Both the position numbers and the translations under genes were made by a program. A model generated the notes under the pieces. It was not told the origin of the DNA. It made no database searches and saw nothing but the letters and a program-made list of their open reading frames with translations. This document shows positions 5,848 through 5,921 of a stretch of 5,921 bases of DNA, in pieces (the stretch's first letter is position 1; each line of letters begins with the position of its first letter). Origin of the DNA: Actinomycetota bacterium (GTDB lineage: Bacteria > Actinomycetota > Actinomycetes > Propionibacteriales > Propionibacteriaceae); assembly GCA_016213595.1 (NCBI GenBank), contig JACRAA010000376.1, positions 1 to 5,921 on the forward strand, read 5' to 3'.

Positions 5848-5921
5848 GTGCGATTCCTCGACGGCAAGCCCTCCTACGACCTCACGTACACCGACGTGTT
5901 CATGGCACCGACCCGGTCCAG
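5848..5921 (+). CDS. guaB1: GuaB1 family IMP dehydrogenase-related protein (partial, N-terminus only)
   Basis: Only 24 codons are in the window, starting at GTG 5848. The residues that can be read, with RFLDG near the start and YDLTYTDVFMAPTRS at positions 10-24, closely resemble the N-terminus of actinobacterial GuaB1 proteins. They also fit the general IMPDH/GMP reductase opening (LT-x-DV, then P-x-RS). Actinobacterial GuaB1 was long annotated as IMP dehydrogenase-like, and in mycobacteria has been shown to act as a GMP reductase, turning GMP back to IMP. The catalytic cysteine loop and any CBS domains lie beyond the right edge, so the activity cannot be read here. A good ribosome binding site precedes the start. 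The family call rests on a short stretch but a distinctive one. Confidence 0.75.
   Translation, partial: MRFLDGKPSYDLTYTDVFMAPTRS

Overview
The window looks like a chromosomal core segment of a high-GC actinobacterium (Actinomycetota). This rests on four things seen in the sequence: the gene order ctaE-qcrC-qcrA-qcrB; a Rieske protein with three N-terminal membrane segments; a membrane-anchored cytochrome c with two CxxCH motifs; and a long cytochrome b carrying a PDWY quinol-site motif. That set is typical of the actinobacterial cytochrome bcc-aa3 respiratory supercomplex. Base composition is strongly GC-rich and even, and codon use is GC-biased throughout. I see no tRNA, rRNA, CRISPR array, insertion sequence or phage gene.

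Layout. Positions 575 to 1 (minus strand) hold a partial gene for a caa3-type CtaG cytochrome oxidase assembly protein, which runs off the left edge. A 108-bp divergent intergenic region (576-683) follows. It contains a possible -10 box (CATAAT, 672-677) placed so that transcription would begin at the GTG start of ctaE, plus two short palindromes. On the plus strand, ctaE (684-1388), qcrC (1385-2209), qcrA (2206-3264) and qcrB (3264-4970) are chained without gaps: the stop of each gene overlaps the start of the next (GTGA, ATGA, TGATG). A HAD-IIA phosphatase (4984-5823) comes next. It is separated from qcrB only by a 14-bp tandem duplication that creates a four-codon mini-ORF. The first 24 codons of a GuaB1-type IMP dehydrogenase/GMP reductase family gene (from 5848) close the window.

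How the genes work together. QcrB, QcrA and QcrC form the menaquinol:cytochrome c oxidoreductase (complex III). QcrB and QcrA oxidise menaquinol, and the di-haem QcrC passes electrons directly to the aa3 oxidase, of which CtaE is subunit III. The other oxidase subunits (CtaC, CtaD, CtaF) are not in the window. The divergent CtaG-like protein probably helps mature the oxidase copper site. The two downstream genes are soluble enzymes, likely of phosphate ester and purine nucleotide metabolism. They appear to share the transcript, but their link to respiration is inference.

I find no previously undescribed system here. The observations most worth a second look are the 14-bp duplication at the qcrB/HAD junction, the possible leaderless promoter of ctaE, and the tight coupling of a HAD-IIA phosphatase and GuaB1 to the respiratory operon.
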